Shown: piece by piece, positions 23,059 through 30,417 of the stretch
Position numbering within the stretch: the stretch's first letter is position 1
Layout of the letters: the number at the start of each line of letters is the position of its first letter
The notes under the pieces: model-generated
Databases searched by the model: none
What the model saw: the letters and a program-made list of their open reading frames with translations, nothing else
What the model was told of the DNA's origin: nothing
Translations under genes and position numbers: made by a program
Assembly: GCF_003014715.1 (NCBI RefSeq)
Contig: NZ_PYAV01000018.1
Location: 1-36,486 of the forward strand
Length of the DNA stretch: 36,486 bases
Direction of reading: 5' to 3'
Source: Salsuginibacillus halophilus
Lineage (GTDB): Bacteria; Bacillota; Bacilli; Bacillales; Marinococcaceae

Positions 23059-23444
23059 TGCAATTGCTCCTCTTTCTTTTTCCGTACCTTCTGCTTAAAC
23101 GCCGCGTCCTCGACACTCCAGCCGCTCCGCAGTCTGTTGTAAAATGTCTGGTATCCTACTGCAGCTTTGCTCTTAACCTCATCCCACCCGCTCGGCTTGT
23201 GCAGATAATCGGTTAAAGCTGCATCTTCCTCGCGCCAACCTGCGTACACGCGCTGTGCGTATGTCGTGTAATTGACCACCGCTACGTCTTTCCATCTATC
23301 CCAATTGGCCGATTCACGCATCAGCGGCATGGTGCAAGCTTCGTCTGGCGGCATCTTCATGTCATAGACGCGCTTTTCTAGTGTTCTGTACTTGATACCG
23401 TTGCGCTCGGCTTCTGCGATGTGGCGTGGCTTAATCTTGCTCAT
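23055..23444 (-). CDS. Protein of three short helical repeats (paralogue of 22582 gene)
   Basis: 129 residues with three modules like those of its neighbour: ERNGIKYRTLEKRVYDMKMP, AVVNYTTYAQRVYAGWREED and AAVGYQTFYNRLRSGWSVED. A basic tail (VRKKKEEQ) ends it. The stop overlaps the next start by four bases. The pair looks like a tandem gene duplication whose repeats then diverged. Function unknown. Confidence 0.75.
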   Translation of the reverse strand: MSKIKPRHIAEAERNGIKYRTLEKRVYDMKMPPDEACTMPLMRESANWDRWKDVAVVNYTTYAQRVYAGWREEDAALTDYLHKPSGWDEVKSKAAVGYQTFYNRLRSGWSVEDAAFKQKVRKKKEEQLQ

Positions 23445-23766
23445 CGCTGTACACCTCCCAGAAGTAAGCAGCTCCGATTACAAAACTGGCTAAACCCGCA
23501 CTCCAATTATTAAATAAATCATCCAGTGATTCATCTTCATTGGCTTCTTTTAACGCCTCGACGTAAATCAATCCGTCCGCCATTTCCTCTGCAAGATGCC
23601 TTGCCCACTCTGCTTTACTTAAATCAGCATCATCTGCGCTGACACCGTACTTTTCTAAACCTTTTTCCTGCTGTTCTTCAAGGATGTATATTGCAGCACT
23701 GACTGCATCGTAAGTCTCTCCGTTAGCACGTTGCTTCAACTTTTCCTTTGCCTGCTCAATAATCAT
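23431..23766 (-). CDS. MazG-like nucleotide pyrophosphohydrolase candidate
   Basis: 111 residues from the ATG at 23766, chosen for AAGGAGGGG before it; an in-frame reading continues upstream to 23856 without a ribosome site. EEQQEKGLEKYGVS, then LSKAEWARHLAEEMADGLIY and VEALKEA has the E-E-x2-D pattern of all-alpha NTP pyrophosphohydrolases and resembles common phage proteins of that type. The enzyme activity is not certain. Confidence 0.65.
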   Translation of the reverse strand: MIIEQAKEKLKQRANGETYDAVSAAIYILEEQQEKGLEKYGVSADDADLSKAEWARHLAEEMADGLIYVEALKEANEDESLDDLFNNWSAGLASFVIGAAYFWEVYSDEQD

Positions 23767-23827
23767 GCAACCCCTCCTTGTTATTGGCGCAGTCAGCACG
23801 GCAACACCGCGCCAACTGCATTGCTCC

Positions 23828-24061
23828 TTACTCACCCACCCACATATCAATCTCATCTATCCGACCCTGCCACCTGTCTCTTTCTTCGCACTCTGTATCT
23901 AGCTTGATGCGTTGATTCGCCCTTGCTCTTTGCGTCGTGTCCTCTACACTCATGCCAGCCAGCTTGTCCGAAGCCTTCTGCACCTTCTTTTGCGACTTCT
24001 CAAGCTCTTTCACGCAGGTTTTACGCGCAATGCTTAGTATCAACCGTCTTTGTTTGTCCAT
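23828..24061 (-). CDS. Small coiled-coil protein, unknown
   Basis: 77 residues, almost all helix, basic first half and acidic end (VKELEKSQKKVQKASDKLAG, then CEERDRWQGRIDEIDMWVGE). AGAGGTGATC precedes the ATG. It lies between ssb and the MazG-like gene. No family recognised. Confidence 0.6.
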   Translation of the reverse strand: MDKQRRLILSIARKTCVKELEKSQKKVQKASDKLAGMSVEDTTQRARANQRIKLDTECEERDRWQGRIDEIDMWVGE

Positions 24062-24072
24062 TCGATCACCTC

Positions 24073-24483
24073 TTAGAACGGCAAGTCGTCCGTCCCTATA
24101 TCAATCGGATTGCCGTTATTCTTCAGCGGATCGTCATCCTGCTCCGCCTCACTCTTCTGACCGCCTTTTGTATCTAAAAACTGCACATTCTCCGCTACAA
24201 CCTCGATTGCCGTAACATTCTGCCCCTCTTTATTCTCGTAGCGCCGTGACTGCAGCCTGCCGACAATTGCCACTTGGCTTCCTTTTCCAACGTACTGCGC
24301 TACGTTTTCCGCTAACTTGCGCCACGCTACGCAGTTGAAGAAGTCGACTTCGTTTTCTCCCTGCTGATTTTTAAACGGCCGATTCACTGCAATTCCAAAG
24401 TTTGCAACCCCCACACCGTTGGCTGTGAACCTAAGCTCTGCATCCCTTGTTAAGCGACCTACCAGCGTAATGTTGTTAATCAT
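24073..24483 (-). CDS. ssb: Single-stranded DNA-binding protein
   Basis: 136 residues. OB fold at 1-105 with MINNITLVGRLTRDAELRFT, GVGVANFGIAVNRPFKNQQG, DFFNCVAWRKLAENVAQYVG and KGSQVAIVGRLQSRRYENKE, all typical of bacterial SSB. A flexible linker leads to the acidic tip DIGTDDLPF, the tail that recruits replication and repair proteins. It starts in a one-base overlap with the preceding gene's stop. Confidence 0.96.
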   Translation of the reverse strand: MINNITLVGRLTRDAELRFTANGVGVANFGIAVNRPFKNQQGENEVDFFNCVAWRKLAENVAQYVGKGSQVAIVGRLQSRRYENKEGQNVTAIEVVAENVQFLDTKGGQKSEAEQDDDPLKNNGNPIDIGTDDLPF

Positions 24484-24638
24484 TATAAAACCGCCTTTCG
24501 TTTAATCTGCTTCATGGCCGTGCTAAAGCTGTGTTCAAATCCTTCTGTGCCGTGCCTTAAATCCTTCCAAAACACCTTGTTACCTGCGCTGAAAACCTTC
24601 CCGATCAGCTTGCCGTTTTCTCTGATTTCCTGCTCCAT
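24483..24638 (-). CDS. Small basic protein, unknown
   Basis: 51 residues (MEQEIRENGKLIGKVFSAGN, then KVFWKDLRHGTEGFEHSFST). The ATG at 24638 is preceded by AAGGAAGGGG; a reading to 24719 lacks such a site. The last Ala-Met-Lys-rich helix is basic. Overlaps the ssb start. No family recognised. Confidence 0.6.
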   Translation of the reverse strand: MEQEIRENGKLIGKVFSAGNKVFWKDLRHGTEGFEHSFSTAMKQIKRKAVL

Positions 24639-24699
24639 AATTGTTCCCCTTCCTTGTTCGCATTTAGTTGACGTATATTTAAAATGGTGATTTGTGTGC

Positions 24700-24909
24700 C
24701 TAAATACTCGTTGGATCAATAAAGTAAGTCTTGACCTTTCCGTTTAATTCGTGCCACCGCTTATCATCGCGCTTATCGAACACCAAACTGTCATGCTCTA
24801 AGTTTACGTGCACCTTACCGCTAACCCTGTTCAATTCATCCTCTGCATCGTTGTAAGTCGGCTCGATCATGCCTGTACCTGCGATTCTATTATCTAGTTC
24901 AGACCGCAT
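24700..24909 (-). CDS. Small acidic protein, unknown
   Basis: 69 residues (MRSELDNRIAGTGMIEPTYN, then VKTYFIDPTSI), mixed alpha/beta, with GAGGAG before the ATG. It starts one base after the HNH gene's stop. Function unknown. Confidence 0.6.
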   Translation of the reverse strand: MRSELDNRIAGTGMIEPTYNDAEDELNRVSGKVHVNLEHDSLVFDKRDDKRWHELNGKVKTYFIDPTSI

Positions 24910-24910
24910 T

Positions 24911-25276
24911 TTATCGCTCCTCCGCTAGTTTTTTCGCGTACTCCCACTCCGCTTCTTCCAGCTTGTCACGTTCATCCTTAAAGTGATCCGCACCGTAGCG
25001 CCGCACATAGTCCTCTTTGATTGCTCGCAATACCTCCGGCTTGTGGTGCGCCTTCTGGTGGCATGTTGTGCAAAGCGGGCAGCCATTCTCAAATACGCCG
25101 CGGCCACTTCTTGATCTAAGGTGTACGTGGTGTATCTCCGTGGCAGGCGACATGCACAAGTAGCATTGGTAATTGTAATGTTGGTATATCTCGTCTCTTA
25201 CGCTTTTCGGAAAATCCCCGCGGTGCTTTTTACTCGCCTTTTTCCTGTGTTTTGGCTTAGGCGCTGGTCGTAGCAC
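24911..25276 (-). CDS. HNH endonuclease
   Basis: 121 residues, GTG start. C38-x2-C41 and C69-x2-C72 bind the structural zinc; the ATEIHHVHLRSRSGRG motif supplies the catalytic His pair at 49-50, and N64 and H77 complete H-N-H. The N terminus is very basic. Unlike packaging HNH proteins it is not next to the terminase but among replication genes. It may act in replication, in DNA processing or as a free-standing homing nuclease. Confidence 0.88.
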   Translation of the reverse strand: MLRPAPKPKHRKKASKKHRGDFPKSVRDEIYQHYNYQCYLCMSPATEIHHVHLRSRSGRGVFENGCPLCTTCHQKAHHKPEVLRAIKEDYVRRYGADHFKDERDKLEEAEWEYAKKLAEER

Positions 25277-25277
25277 G

Positions 25278-25703
25278 TTATCCCTCCAGTTGTTTGCGGT
25301 TTAACTCCCCTTGTACATTAGCCTTGTGTTGCTCCGTTTCGATGGGAGAAGGATCTGCTTGCTTTTCTAACTCCCAAATCTTTTCTTGCTGCTTCCCGAT
25401 CTGATATGCAAGCTTTACAAGCTCTTTGCGTTGCCGATCGTCCTGCTCTAGCAAAGTATCTCGCTCTTCTTCAAGCTGACGGTTGCGGCGATGGGCGGCT
25501 TCCGTTTCTTTATCTTTTTGCTCGAAGTACCTAATCGCAATGTGAATTGTAGATTCTTTGTTTTTCACATCTCTTTTAAGCTCCTCTAGTCGCCTTTCTA
25601 ACCTGTCGCTCCGATTTTGTGCAGTTTGTTTTTCTCTTTCCAAACGCTCAACTTCTGATTCCAAATAATCTTTTTGTTTTGCCATCTCCGTTTTACCTAG
25701 CAT
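25278..25703 (-). CDS. Long coiled-coil protein, unknown
   Basis: 141 residues, nearly all heptad-forming helix (DYLESEVERLEREKQTAQNR, then EEERDTLLEQDDRQRKELVK), rich in Glu, Lys, Arg and Gln. AAAGGAGG lies before the ATG. Next to the primase-helicase. Function unknown; the start overlaps the previous gene by 11 bases. Confidence 0.65.
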   Translation of the reverse strand: MLGKTEMAKQKDYLESEVERLEREKQTAQNRSDRLERRLEELKRDVKNKESTIHIAIRYFEQKDKETEAAHRRNRQLEEERDTLLEQDDRQRKELVKLAYQIGKQQEKIWELEKQADPSPIETEQHKANVQGELNRKQLEG

Positions 25704-25860
25704 TGTGTTCCTCCTTTACCGCTTCGATGTGGCGTTTTTCCTTCGCATACTGCTCTATTCCTTTCGCTATCGTCCACCTGTCAAAGTCAAGCCGCAGGGC
25801 GTCGTATGTTGCACGCCCTTGACTTAAATGCAGTTCGGCGCAGACTTCGTGCTTGCTCAT
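25693..25860 (-). CDS. Small HTH-like protein, unknown
   Basis: 55 residues (MSKHEVCAELHLSQGRATYD, then ALRLDFDRWTIAKGIEQYAK). The first 25 residues could form a short helix-turn-helix, the rest a basic helix. It lies 11 bases after the primase-helicase stop, with GGGGTGG ahead of the ATG, and overlaps the coiled-coil gene. No family recognised. Confidence 0.6.
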   Translation of the reverse strand: MSKHEVCAELHLSQGRATYDALRLDFDRWTIAKGIEQYAKEKRHIEAVKEEHNAR

Positions 25861-25871
25861 GGAACCACCCC

Positions 25872-27863
25872 TTACATGTTTTTGATGCGCTTGGTAAAGA
25901 AGTCAAAGTAAAGCGGGATTTCTCCGGTAGCTCCCCAGCGGTTTTTGAGCACTTGGCAATACATATCGTGCTGTACTGCTTGGGCTTCGTCTTCTTGTAA
26001 GTGTGGATCGGAAGCAGGACGGTAAAGACCAAGCAGATAGTCCGAACTTTCTTCAATCGCCCCTGTTTCCTTCGCGCTTTCCATGGTCATTTTGCCGCTG
26101 CCGCCGCCTCCTGTCGCACGGTTGACCTGCGTTAGTACAACCACATGCACGTTTTGGCGCTTTGCAATAGCTTTAAACTCCCTTGCCGCTTCCGATGCAG
26201 CTTCATATCTATTAATTGAGTTATTGAGTTTCAAATATTGAAAGTAATCAACAAACACTACGTCAACCGGATCGTCGTAAACACTCTCGTTTGCTGTAAC
26301 GATGAAGTTTTCAATGTCTTCAACACTCTGCGCGTCCTCGTCTGCGATCCTGCATTTTTCGTCTAACGCTTCGATCAACTCAACTAGATTATCGTGGTAG
26401 CTTCCGTCACGCGCCTGCGATTCGACTTCACCGCTTGTCATGTCCATGTGGATCTGCACCAGTTGGGGGATGATCGCCTCTTTTGCAAGCTCTAAGCTGT
26501 TAAAGTTGACGTTTAAGCCCTGCTTCATCACGCAGTCATACAGCCAGTTCAAAATAAACGTTGTCTTAGCACTCCCCGATTTACCCATGACAAACGTGAC
26601 TTCCTTCTTCTTCAAGCCTTTCAGCAGTACGTCAATTTCGCGCAACCCGAATTTGATCTTCTTTTCGTCTGACTGCACCGCATTCACGTAAGCTGCATAA
26701 GATTCTGTTGCGGTGTGCAGCTTGGTGTCATGATCTAACGTAGCACTGCCTTTCATGAAGTCGTTTACAATATCTAAAGGCTTGTTCCAACGCTTTGCCA
26801 GTTCCTCTGCCATTTCGTATCGGAGCATGGAATTTTGCGTGCGGTCTGCCCAAATCTTCGCAACCTCGTATTCGTCAGTGATCTCTAAGCAGTTGTCTAA
26901 ATCCTCGAATAAGAGGTATTTTTCAAACGGTGTCATGTTTACGTCATCCCAGCCGTAGGATGAAATGAGTAAGTCGTTTACGTCCTTAATGCCATCCGGC
27001 AGGCTGATGATACTGATACTCTGCTTTGCGTACTTGCGCAGGGTTTGTACATTTTTCCGCACCTGCTGGCGCCCCGATTTATCGTTGTCTGGTATTAAAA
27101 ATATCTTCACATCGCTTGGAATGTGCCTTGCGATGAGTTGTGCCTGCTCTTTCGTAATCTGCGCCGAGCAGTAGGCAGCGGTTTTGCCTACACCCATTTC
27201 GTGCATCGCCATCACGTCAAAGTAACCTTCAACAAGGTACAGCACATCTTTTGTCTTTCGTGCTAAGTCAAAGCCGAATAGAAGCTCTGACTTCTTGAAT
27301 AGATCATCTTCTGCGCTGTTTTTATATTTCGGGTCGCTATCAAGGTAACGGTGAACCTTCCCTACAAGTTCGCCGTACTCGTTTTTGAAAGGAAGCACAA
27401 GCGCATGGCCTTGATCGTCGTAACCAACATGGAACGTCTGAGCTGTGGTCTGCTCGGTAAACCCACGCTCTTTTAAAAATTCAGCAGCTTCACGATGTTT
27501 GGCGTAGTAACCGCTGAACTCTTTGCGTTTCTCCTGCTTCTTTTCTTGCCTAGCGCGGATCGCGTCCATGTCGATATGGTGAAGTTCTAAGCCGTAGCGC
27601 TCTGATATTTCCGACATGGCTTCTAAAGGCGAACCGTAACCACGGCGTTTCATCACGTAATCTGTAATGTCGCCAGTTTCCCCGCAACCAAAGCAGTAGA
27701 AGCGATTATCACGGTAGACGGTGAAGCTAGGTGTGCTGTCGTCATGAAAAGGACAGCAACCCTTCATAGCTTTACCGCTTCGTTTCAGCTGTACATCTTC
27801 TGCTACGATCTCGGCAAGGTTAAGCTTGTTGTTAATGAGTGTGAAGTTCGCGTTTGCCTGCAT
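25872..27863 (-). CDS. Primase-helicase fusion (DnaG-DnaB like)
   Basis: 663 residues from the ATG at 27863, which overlaps the initiator gene; a reading to 27941 has no support. Order: CHC2 zinc finger (C37, H40, C57, C60: CCPFHDDSTPSFTVYRDNRF then YCFGCG), TOPRIM domain with E212 (YLVEGYFDV) and D259/D261 (IPDNDKSG), then RecA-like DnaB helicase with Walker A GKSGSAKTT near 427-435 and Walker B VVFVD ending at 539, and TQVNRA and a late GA-x-EESSD motif. A T7 gp4-type bifunctional replisome enzyme; unusual for a phage that also has a DnaD-like initiator. Confidence 0.95.
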   Translation of the reverse strand: MQANANFTLINNKLNLAEIVAEDVQLKRSGKAMKGCCPFHDDSTPSFTVYRDNRFYCFGCGETGDITDYVMKRRGYGSPLEAMSEISERYGLELHHIDMDAIRARQEKKQEKRKEFSGYYAKHREAAEFLKERGFTEQTTAQTFHVGYDDQGHALVLPFKNEYGELVGKVHRYLDSDPKYKNSAEDDLFKKSELLFGFDLARKTKDVLYLVEGYFDVMAMHEMGVGKTAAYCSAQITKEQAQLIARHIPSDVKIFLIPDNDKSGRQQVRKNVQTLRKYAKQSISIISLPDGIKDVNDLLISSYGWDDVNMTPFEKYLLFEDLDNCLEITDEYEVAKIWADRTQNSMLRYEMAEELAKRWNKPLDIVNDFMKGSATLDHDTKLHTATESYAAYVNAVQSDEKKIKFGLREIDVLLKGLKKKEVTFVMGKSGSAKTTFILNWLYDCVMKQGLNVNFNSLELAKEAIIPQLVQIHMDMTSGEVESQARDGSYHDNLVELIEALDEKCRIADEDAQSVEDIENFIVTANESVYDDPVDVVFVDYFQYLKLNNSINRYEAASEAAREFKAIAKRQNVHVVVLTQVNRATGGGGSGKMTMESAKETGAIEESSDYLLGLYRPASDPHLQEDEAQAVQHDMYCQVLKNRWGATGEIPLYFDFFTKRIKNM

Positions 27864-28758
27864 CCCACTTCTCAACCTCCTGCCTGTGTATCTCGTACAT
27901 GTCTTGAATGTGGTGATAGACGTAATACTGATAACCTTCATTCAACATGCCGCGATACTTTTCAATTTCTTTGGCTTTGTGCGCCTGCCAGTCAAAAGGT
28001 TGTACCTTCTTAGGGTATTGGTCGTCTTTTTTCTTTTCGTTGCTCTGTGCCTCCACATCTTCCAATGTGCGGATATTGTTGTTGTACCAATTCTTAATGA
28101 TGGCTCTAGCGTATGGCCATGGCTTGTTGTTTAAAGCAGCTCGTTTAATTGCTTCCGACACCAACTCACCCATATCATCAATCCACGCTTCGATATCTTG
28201 GGATACAGCTGGATTAATCACGCCAATGTTTTGTTGGTAGGCTTGGATGGCGTTAGCAAAATCATCATCGTTTCCCTTGTTGTAGTTAAGTGATTCTTCT
28301 TCAAATGATTCTAGTTCAAGTGATTCTAGTTCGGGTTCACCTGTTGAACCACCCTGGTTCACCTGTTGAACCACCCCTAGTTCATCTGTTGAGGTAGGTG
28401 GTTCACTCATTGAGGTAGGTGGTTCACCTGTTGAACCATACCTTTTATCTAAAGAACAAAGCACATAGACGTTGCTGTAATTGAATCCATCACCTGTTTG
28501 TCTGCGTTTGATCTCAAGCAGACCCTTGTCATGTAGTGACTTAGTGCTTTTGCGTACCGTGTTTTTGCTTGACCCTGTTTTATCTGCTAACGTTTTGACA
28601 GAAGGGAAGGACGACTTCGTTTTTTGGTCGGCGTAGCTAGAAAGCACGCAGTAAAGCAGCTTTTCGTGTGTGGTTAAACCTTCATCCCTCAACACAACAT
28701 CATGTACAATCGCAAAAGTATAACCAGCTCTGTTATCTACTAAGGTTTCTTGCTGCAC
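27832..28758 (-). CDS. Replication initiator, DnaD-like
   Basis: 308 residues, GTG start. Residues 12-100 form a winged-helix domain (TTHEKLLYCVLSSYADQKTK, then FPSVKTLADKTGSSKNTVRK). Residues 107-155 are a Pro/Thr/Glu linker encoded by the iterons at 28334-28437. Residues 165-250 (AIQAYQQNIGVINPAVSQDI, then ALNNKPWPYARAIIKNWYNN) match the DnaD/DnaB_2 C-terminal domain. It should bind the origin inside its own gene and load the helicase encoded just downstream. It overlaps that gene by 32 bases. Confidence 0.9.
   Translation of the reverse strand: MQQETLVDNRAGYTFAIVHDVVLRDEGLTTHEKLLYCVLSSYADQKTKSSFPSVKTLADKTGSSKNTVRKSTKSLHDKGLLEIKRRQTGDGFNYSNVYVLCSLDKRYGSTGEPPTSMSEPPTSTDELGVVQQVNQGGSTGEPELESLELESFEEESLNYNKGNDDDFANAIQAYQQNIGVINPAVSQDIEAWIDDMGELVSEAIKRAALNNKPWPYARAIIKNWYNNNIRTLEDVEAQSNEKKKDDQYPKKVQPFDWQAHKAKEIEKYRGMLNEGYQYYVYHHIQDMYEIHRQEVEKWDAGKRELHTH
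28334..28437. repeat. Five iterons, putative replication origin
   Basis: GGTTCACCTGTTGAACC occurs perfectly at 28334-28350, 28356-28372 and 28421-28437. Degenerate copies lie at 28379-28395 (AGTTCATCTGTTGAGGT) and 28400-28416 (GGTTCACTCATTGAGGT). The period is 21-23 bp, two helical turns, and each perfect copy is itself a palindrome with arms GGTTCA/TGAACC. They encode only the low-complexity linker of the initiator. Origins inside initiator genes are known from phage lambda and many Gram-positive phages. Confidence 0.85.
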
Positions 28759-28807
28759 TTTTTCACCTCATTTTTAACCTTCCCCTGTACCCACGATCAA
28801 TTATTTG

Positions 28808-28880
28808 TGATATAATGCAGGTACAGAAGTTACATATTGTTTTCTCAACGACTAACTGTTTGCGGCAGTTGGTCTTTTTT
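28808..28880 (+). ncRNA. Candidate small antisense RNA to the antirepressor 3' end
   Basis: A perfect extended -10 element, TGATATAAT, lies at 28808-28816 on the plus strand, with no good -35 box. About 60 bases on, ACTAACTG (28851-28858), loop of seven, CAGTTGGT (28866-28873) form a stem followed by C and six T (28875-28880), a terminator in the plus direction only. The expected RNA runs from about 28823 to 28880. Its 3' half is complementary to the last codons of the antirepressor gene. No protein is encoded. This is inference from sequence signals. Confidence 0.5.
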
Positions 28881-29555
28881 ATTGCCATTTACCTGTTTAT
28901 CTAGCCAATCAACGCCTTTTGCGGTCACGTAAGTTTGAGGCTTGTTGAATCGACCATTCTTTATTGGCGTTTGTTTTACTGAAAAGTATCCTGCGTCTAT
29001 GAACCTTTGGTAAGGAGTGTTGTTCTTCTTGAGCACCCCTTGAGCCCTCAGTTCCTTGAATAAATTGTTCCTTCCCCAACCTAAAGATTGAGCAATATCC
29101 CCCATAGTTTGAAGGTTCTCACCACTAATGAAGCGGTCGTGAGCTTCAACTTTTGGTTTGTTTCGCTCCATTTCTTCTGCTTGATCCGCAGCTAACCTTA
29201 GAGCTTCTGCATAAGTTTGAGGCGTTTTCACTTGGTAACCGCCTGTTTTCCTTATGCTTGGTAGAACCTCGGATGTTACCCACTTCCGAAACCCTTTGGC
29301 TTCTGGTTTCCGGCTATCCAATATCACATCGTAAAGGCCGTCTTCGTTAACAAATGTTGCAAATTGCTCTCTGCCTATGGAGTCTTCGATGGGGTGATTT
29401 GAAATCACGTCATCTTCTATCCTCCGTTTAACAGCTGAAGCTTGACCTAAATCAAGAACCTCGCAAAGATCAACCAGAGCAAAATAAGGTTCCCCTCCTT
29501 GATTTACGACGCGAACACTCCCAAATCTGCTGTGTTCAAAGATTTCGAGATTCAT
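28845..29555 (-). CDS. Antirepressor (Bro-N and KilAC domains)
   Basis: 236 residues from the ATG at 29555 with AAAGGAGG before it; an in-frame reading to 29612 has no such site. Residues 1-105 are a Bro-N domain (FALVDLCEVLDLGQASAVKR, then GFRKWVTSEVLPSIRKTGGY). Residues 130-220 are a KilAC/ANT domain (SGENLQTMGDIAQSLGWGRN, then TYVTAKGVDWLDKQ). Antirepressors of this build bind and neutralise phage repressors. It is transcribed with the XRE gene at 29614. Confidence 0.92.
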   Translation of the reverse strand: MNLEIFEHSRFGSVRVVNQGGEPYFALVDLCEVLDLGQASAVKRRIEDDVISNHPIEDSIGREQFATFVNEDGLYDVILDSRKPEAKGFRKWVTSEVLPSIRKTGGYQVKTPQTYAEALRLAADQAEEMERNKPKVEAHDRFISGENLQTMGDIAQSLGWGRNNLFKELRAQGVLKKNNTPYQRFIDAGYFSVKQTPIKNGRFNKPQTYVTAKGVDWLDKQVNGNKKDQLPQTVSR

Positions 29556-29613
29556 AAAATCCTCCTTTAAATACCTCTCAATTGCCTCTCCTTTGCACGA
29601 TTTAACGTGCATC

Positions 29614-29838
29614 TCACCTCCCTTCTGCTGCCGGTCGTTTAACCTGCATTAAGTCTTGAATTTCGCAATCAAGCGCATCGCAAAGCTTGGCAAGAACGCG
29701 GAAGTCAACACGTTGAACATCCCCATTCATCATGCTGTTGATTGCATGGCGGGAAAGGCCGGACTCCAGTTCAAGCTCCCTCGGCGTCACGCCCTTTTTT
29801 GCCATCGTTTCAAGAAGGCTGATCTCGACTTTCGACAA
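29614..29838 (-). CDS. XRE-family regulator of the second divergent switch
   Basis: 74 residues, TTG start at 29838 after a strong AAGGAGGTGA. HTH at about 15-50 (GVTPRELELESGLSRHAINS) then LAKLCDALDCEIQDLMQV. It resembles the plus-strand XRE protein at 30002, sharing GLSR and the LAKLCD-(A/L)-x-(D/E)-C-(E/Q)-IQDL end, so the two are paralogues facing each other across one promoter region. First gene of an operon with the antirepressor. Confidence 0.88.
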   Translation of the reverse strand: MSKVEISLLETMAKKGVTPRELELESGLSRHAINSMMNGDVQRVDFRVLAKLCDALDCEIQDLMQVKRPAAEGR

Positions 29839-29862
29839 AGCTATTCACCTCCTTACAAATTC

Positions 29863-29948
29863 ATTATAAACACATTTTCATTCTTTGTAAACACAATTGT
29901 ATTCATTTTAACTTTCGGTTTGACATATAATACACGATTGTGTACTAT
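29863..29948. promoter_or_regulatory. Divergent promoters with palindromic operators (second switch)
   Basis: Minus strand: TTTACA (29886-29891), 17 bp, TATAAT (29863-29868), a near-perfect promoter for the XRE-antirepressor operon. Plus strand: TTGACA (29920-29925), 17 bp, TACTAT (29943-29948), for the XRE gene at 30002. Two related palindromes lie here: ACACAATTGTAT (29891-29902), next to the minus -35 box, and TACACGATTGTGTA (29931-29944), between the plus-strand boxes. They are probably the binding sites of one or both XRE proteins. Confidence 0.8.
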
Positions 29949-30001
29949 ATAAATTAAGATGGTTATAATAAACACGTTAATAGAGCAAAGGAGAGAGTGT
30001 T

Positions 30002-30220
30002 ATGAGAGTTGTAAAAAATAATCTGCGCGTTTTAATGGCTAAACATAAAATGGATATTCAAGATGTACACGAAAAAACCGGACTAAGCAGAACGACAATT
30101 TCAAAGTTGTATCACGAAGAATCACAAAAGCTGGGCATCGACACGATCGCTAAGCTTTGCGACCTGTTCGAGTGTCAGATCCAAGACCTCTTGTACCTGG
30201 AGGAAGCGGACGAACAATAA
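30002..30220 (+). CDS. XRE-family regulator, plus-strand partner of the 29614 gene
   Basis: 72 residues. HTH at about 18-55 (MDIQDVHEKTGLSRTTISKL) then IAKLCDLFECQIQDLLYLEE, a compact Cro-like fold with no C-terminal domain. AAAGGAGAG precedes the ATG. It is the only plus-strand protein gene between 2182 and 33900, set into the leftward early region. Probably a second repressor acting on the operators at 29891-29944; which partner represses which cannot be read from sequence. Confidence 0.88.
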   Translation: MRVVKNNLRVLMAKHKMDIQDVHEKTGLSRTTISKLYHEESQKLGIDTIAKLCDLFECQIQDLLYLEEADEQ

Positions 30221-30259
30221 CACCAAGGATGGTGCTAAAATGCTAATACTTAAAACGCG

Positions 30260-30294
30260 GGAGGTGACCGGATCATAACGGAAGCCTCCTTTTT
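30260..30294 (+). terminator. Terminator after the plus-strand XRE gene
   Basis: GGAGG (30260-30264) pairs with CCTCC (30285-30289), with an inner CCG/CGG pair, followed by five T. On the minus strand the same bases read AAAGGAGG with an ATG eight bases later, which would begin an eight-codon open frame (MIRSPPAF); the terminator reading is preferred. The gap 30295-30464 holds no gene that can be supported. Confidence 0.7.
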
Positions 30295-30417
30295 ACATAT
30301 ATTTGTAGTACACATGTTCGGTGTGAACGCTTGAGAAAAGACAGCCTGTTGCGCTGCCGTGTGGTTGTACTGTTGTTATTGCATAAACCTGCGTTTCTAA
30401 AAACCAGACGGTCATTT

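Noticed and set aside
28334-28437. Repeats considered as a CRISPR array
   Set aside because: The units are 17 bp with only 4-6 bp between them, lie within a coding gene and are palindromic; no Cas genes. They fit origin iterons.
30260-30289. Eight-codon frame with AAAGGAGG on the minus strand
   Set aside because: Too short to support, and the same bases are better explained as the plus-strand terminator of the XRE gene.
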